A stretch of 64,000 nt of DNA from Pterobdella sp. o SKG-2022 (taxonomy: Eukaryota > Annelida > Clitellata > Hirudinida > Piscicolidae): the NCBI GenBank assembly GCA_964035795.1, contig OZ038321.1, forward strand, positions 4,506,804 through 4,570,803, written 5' to 3'. Below the pieces are notes generated by a model, which made no database searches, was not told where the DNA came from, and saw only the letters and a list, made by a program, of their open reading frames with translations. The translations under genes and the position numbers were made by a program. Shown here in pieces: positions 62,079-64,000 of this stretch (within the stretch, counting starts at the first letter, position 1; every line of letters starts with the position of its first letter).

Positions 62079-63698
62079 TTTTATTTTTTGAAATTATAAA
62101 CAAATCGTTACGTCAAAACTATGAAGTGTGAATTTAAATATAAAGAATTGAAATTTATTTATTGTTTTTTTAGTTGAATAGCGATTGCAGTTTTTTAACG
62201 TTTTACAATAATCATTTTTCAGTTATTATTTTGAGGATTTTAAGCACAAAAAGAGAATTAAACCAAATTTTTTCATTCTTCTCTTACCTTTTGCAACAAA
62301 AATAAATAATTTTTTTTAAATCTAAGATATTTTGCCAACCAATAAAATATCTTTTTATCTCATAAAGAATCATTGCACGATCAATTTAAACGATAAGAAT
62401 AATCCATAAAGAGCTAAAGTATAGTTGCCGTTGATTATGGCATTCTTGTCCTTAAGCAGCCTTCATTTTATTTAAATACCTCTTCAAACATTTTTAGCAC
62501 CTTCATCATCAGTTATTGATTTTCAGTTTATTACAGTTTATAACACGATGAACGTATATATTACAGTATTCAAATATTAATCTGCGACTGATATGACATA
62601 ACTAAAGACAATGGTTTATTGATGTTATATAAATGCAAAATATAAAGATATATTAATGCACGAAGCTTTTCGATTTACAGAGAAATAATATTTTTGATGC
62701 TAAGTTATACCATGGCAGTCTTTACCCTCCAGAAATATTTAAAATCAGTTATATTAAAAAAAAACACTGTTTACTAACATATGCAAGAAGAAGAATAAAG
62801 CGAAAAAGTTTCTAAAGTCTAATTACAATCAAATTTTCTTTTCAAAAGTTTATGTCGCAGTTTTTACAGGAGATATCGGAACAGTACTTCGCTCGCAGTA
62901 TTCCTTAATTCAAGTCTTGTGCCACTCAATGACTTTACATGAATTATTTATATATTTTTTAAAAAGTATTTTGACACATATAGCCTAGAGCCCTGTAAGC
63001 ATACCTATTACGCCACCTAAACCCCAATTTGAAGCGGCTGTTGGTCGATTTACCTTATAAAAATTTTATAAAACAATCGTTTGAAATAAAAAGCGTAGAA
63101 TTGATAGAAGTTTTTTCAACGTCTTTGGTGGAAAATAACAAAGCTTTCAAATATATTTTTTGACCAAACTTTTCCCTGTACATTAGATATCATAACTAGC
63201 TTTTCAAAATGCTAAACTTTATTACCTACTGAAAATTCATGTAGAAATGTTGCAACAGAAATGAATCTGAACAGCTCAGTTTCATATGGAATCTCTAGTA
63301 CATTTAAATGTTGTTTGCATAAAGTGTGTGGGAGCAACAAATAATTGGTAGGAGCTTCAGAATATTCTTTTAGTAGTTGATTGAGGTACAGTAATTTTTT
63401 CCCATTGGGGTATTTTTTGAATGTTTTCAGCTTGCATCAATGAGAAGCTAACACTGGAAACAACGGTATATCTATACAACACAAAAAAAAATTTTTGATT
63501 TTAATGAACCAAACAAAAGCTTGTGTATATAAGTTTATTTTCTTTTTTTAAAAAAAGATATTTCAAAACCTGGCTTTTCGTTGAAGCTGTTAGATACAAA
63601 AATATACAAAACGTGATTCAATAAATTACCTTCAAATATAATCACTCGCAATATTGTGGTGCAGAAATACATGATTAATGGACACCCAGTATGGGCAT
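62079..63698. other. Intergenic DNA between METTL9-like gene and UBR3
   Basis: About 1.6 kb of AT-rich DNA between two minus-strand genes. It must hold the UBR3 promoter and 5' UTR and the 3' UTR of the upstream gene. A CGAAGCTTTTCG core of the short-repeat family is at about 62650. No other gene or RNA is seen. Confidence 0.45.
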
Positions 63699-64000
63699 TC
63701 ACACTTCATTGTAACTATCATTACTGTTATTAACATCATTATTATCATTAATGCCATTATCACTATTATTATTATGGCTCTCATCATTATTATTATAGTC
63801 ATTATTATCACCAGCTCCAATATCAGATCGAGAAGCAGGACAAAAATCCGGGGCAACTTTGAGCACAAACACACTATCATATAACACGTAATAAGAATGC
63901 TGCAAATCTCCCTGGCATAAATACGGCACCCGACTCAACGCCACTAGTTCAAACCCCGCAGGCTGCAGCACATTTTTAAGGAAACTGTTCGCCTGCGCCT
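63699..64000 (-). CDS. METTL9: METTL9-like methyltransferase, C-terminal exon (partial)
   Basis: METTL9 (DREV family) methylates histidine in HxH-type motifs of proteins. Only the 3' end lies in the window; the gene continues past 64000. The frame reads LKNVLQPAGFELVALSRVPY, then LCQGDLQHSYYVLYDSVFVL, matching the conserved end of the family (RLPYLCEGD and a YYxLDD-VFVL strand). The family normally stops shortly after this strand. Here the frame continues for about 35 codons through an ATT-rich microsatellite, giving an Asn/Asp/Ser tail to a stop at 63699. A GT donor at the GGAGCTG/GTGATA point could instead end the exon. The identity rests on about 50 residues. Confidence 0.75.
   Translation of the reverse strand, partial: AQANSFLKNVLQPAGFELVALSRVPYLCQGDLQHSYYVLYDSVFVLKVAPDFCPASRSDIGAGDNNDYNNNDESHNNNSDNGINDNNDVNNSNDSYNEV

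Overview
This is a gene-bearing stretch of an AT-rich, intron-rich animal genome. Four genes can be read end to end by joining exons whose splice sites and reading-frame phases agree, and a fifth runs off the right edge. All are single-copy metazoan families. The exon-intron structure, the lack of operons or ribosome binding sites, the TTA/GATA/CA microsatellites and the mixture of CR1/L2-like, R4/Dong-like and RTE-like LINE debris with a tRNA-derived SINE point to an invertebrate animal. I cannot place the lineage further from sequence alone. Gene symbols follow the vertebrate names of the families.

Layout. 1-2690: AT-rich, no gene seen. About 2690-6290: a decayed CR1/L2-like LINE on the plus strand. 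7068-12597: ERGIC3 (plus, 14 exons, 389 aa). 12598-19543: intergenic, with an R4-like LINE fragment, a copy of an unclassified 350-bp repeat and a 24-bp minisatellite. 19544-21413: a YTHDF m6A reader (minus, 3 exons, 368 aa). 21858-40509: EHBP1 (plus, 20 exons, 799 aa); its introns hold an inactive R4/Dong-like LINE, foldback elements, GATA and CA arrays and more copies of the 350-bp repeat. 40510-44699: mostly repeats and LINE debris with one possible unrecognised coding patch. 44700-62078: UBR3-type E3 ubiquitin ligase (minus, 39 exons, about 1650 aa); its introns hold two SINE copies, a (TG)n array of about 610 bp and an RTE-like LINE relic. 63699-64000: the 3' end of a METTL9-like methyltransferase gene (minus, partial).

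The genes do not form one pathway: they cover ER-Golgi cargo cycling (ERGIC3), m6A mRNA reading (YTHDF), endocytic recycling and actin linkage (EHBP1), ubiquitylation (UBR3) and protein-histidine methylation (METTL9). YTHDF and EHBP1 are head to head with 444 bp between start codons, so they probably share a promoter. ERGIC3/YTHDF and EHBP1/UBR3 are convergent pairs.

Most unusual points: a young repeat family of about 350 bp with a conserved nested hairpin at its 3' end; CA arrays lying just upstream of splice acceptors in two genes; an EHBP1 whose linker is short and shows no NPF motif; a UBR box whose last zinc ligand is Tyr instead of His; and R4-like LINE copies bounded by TTA repeats.
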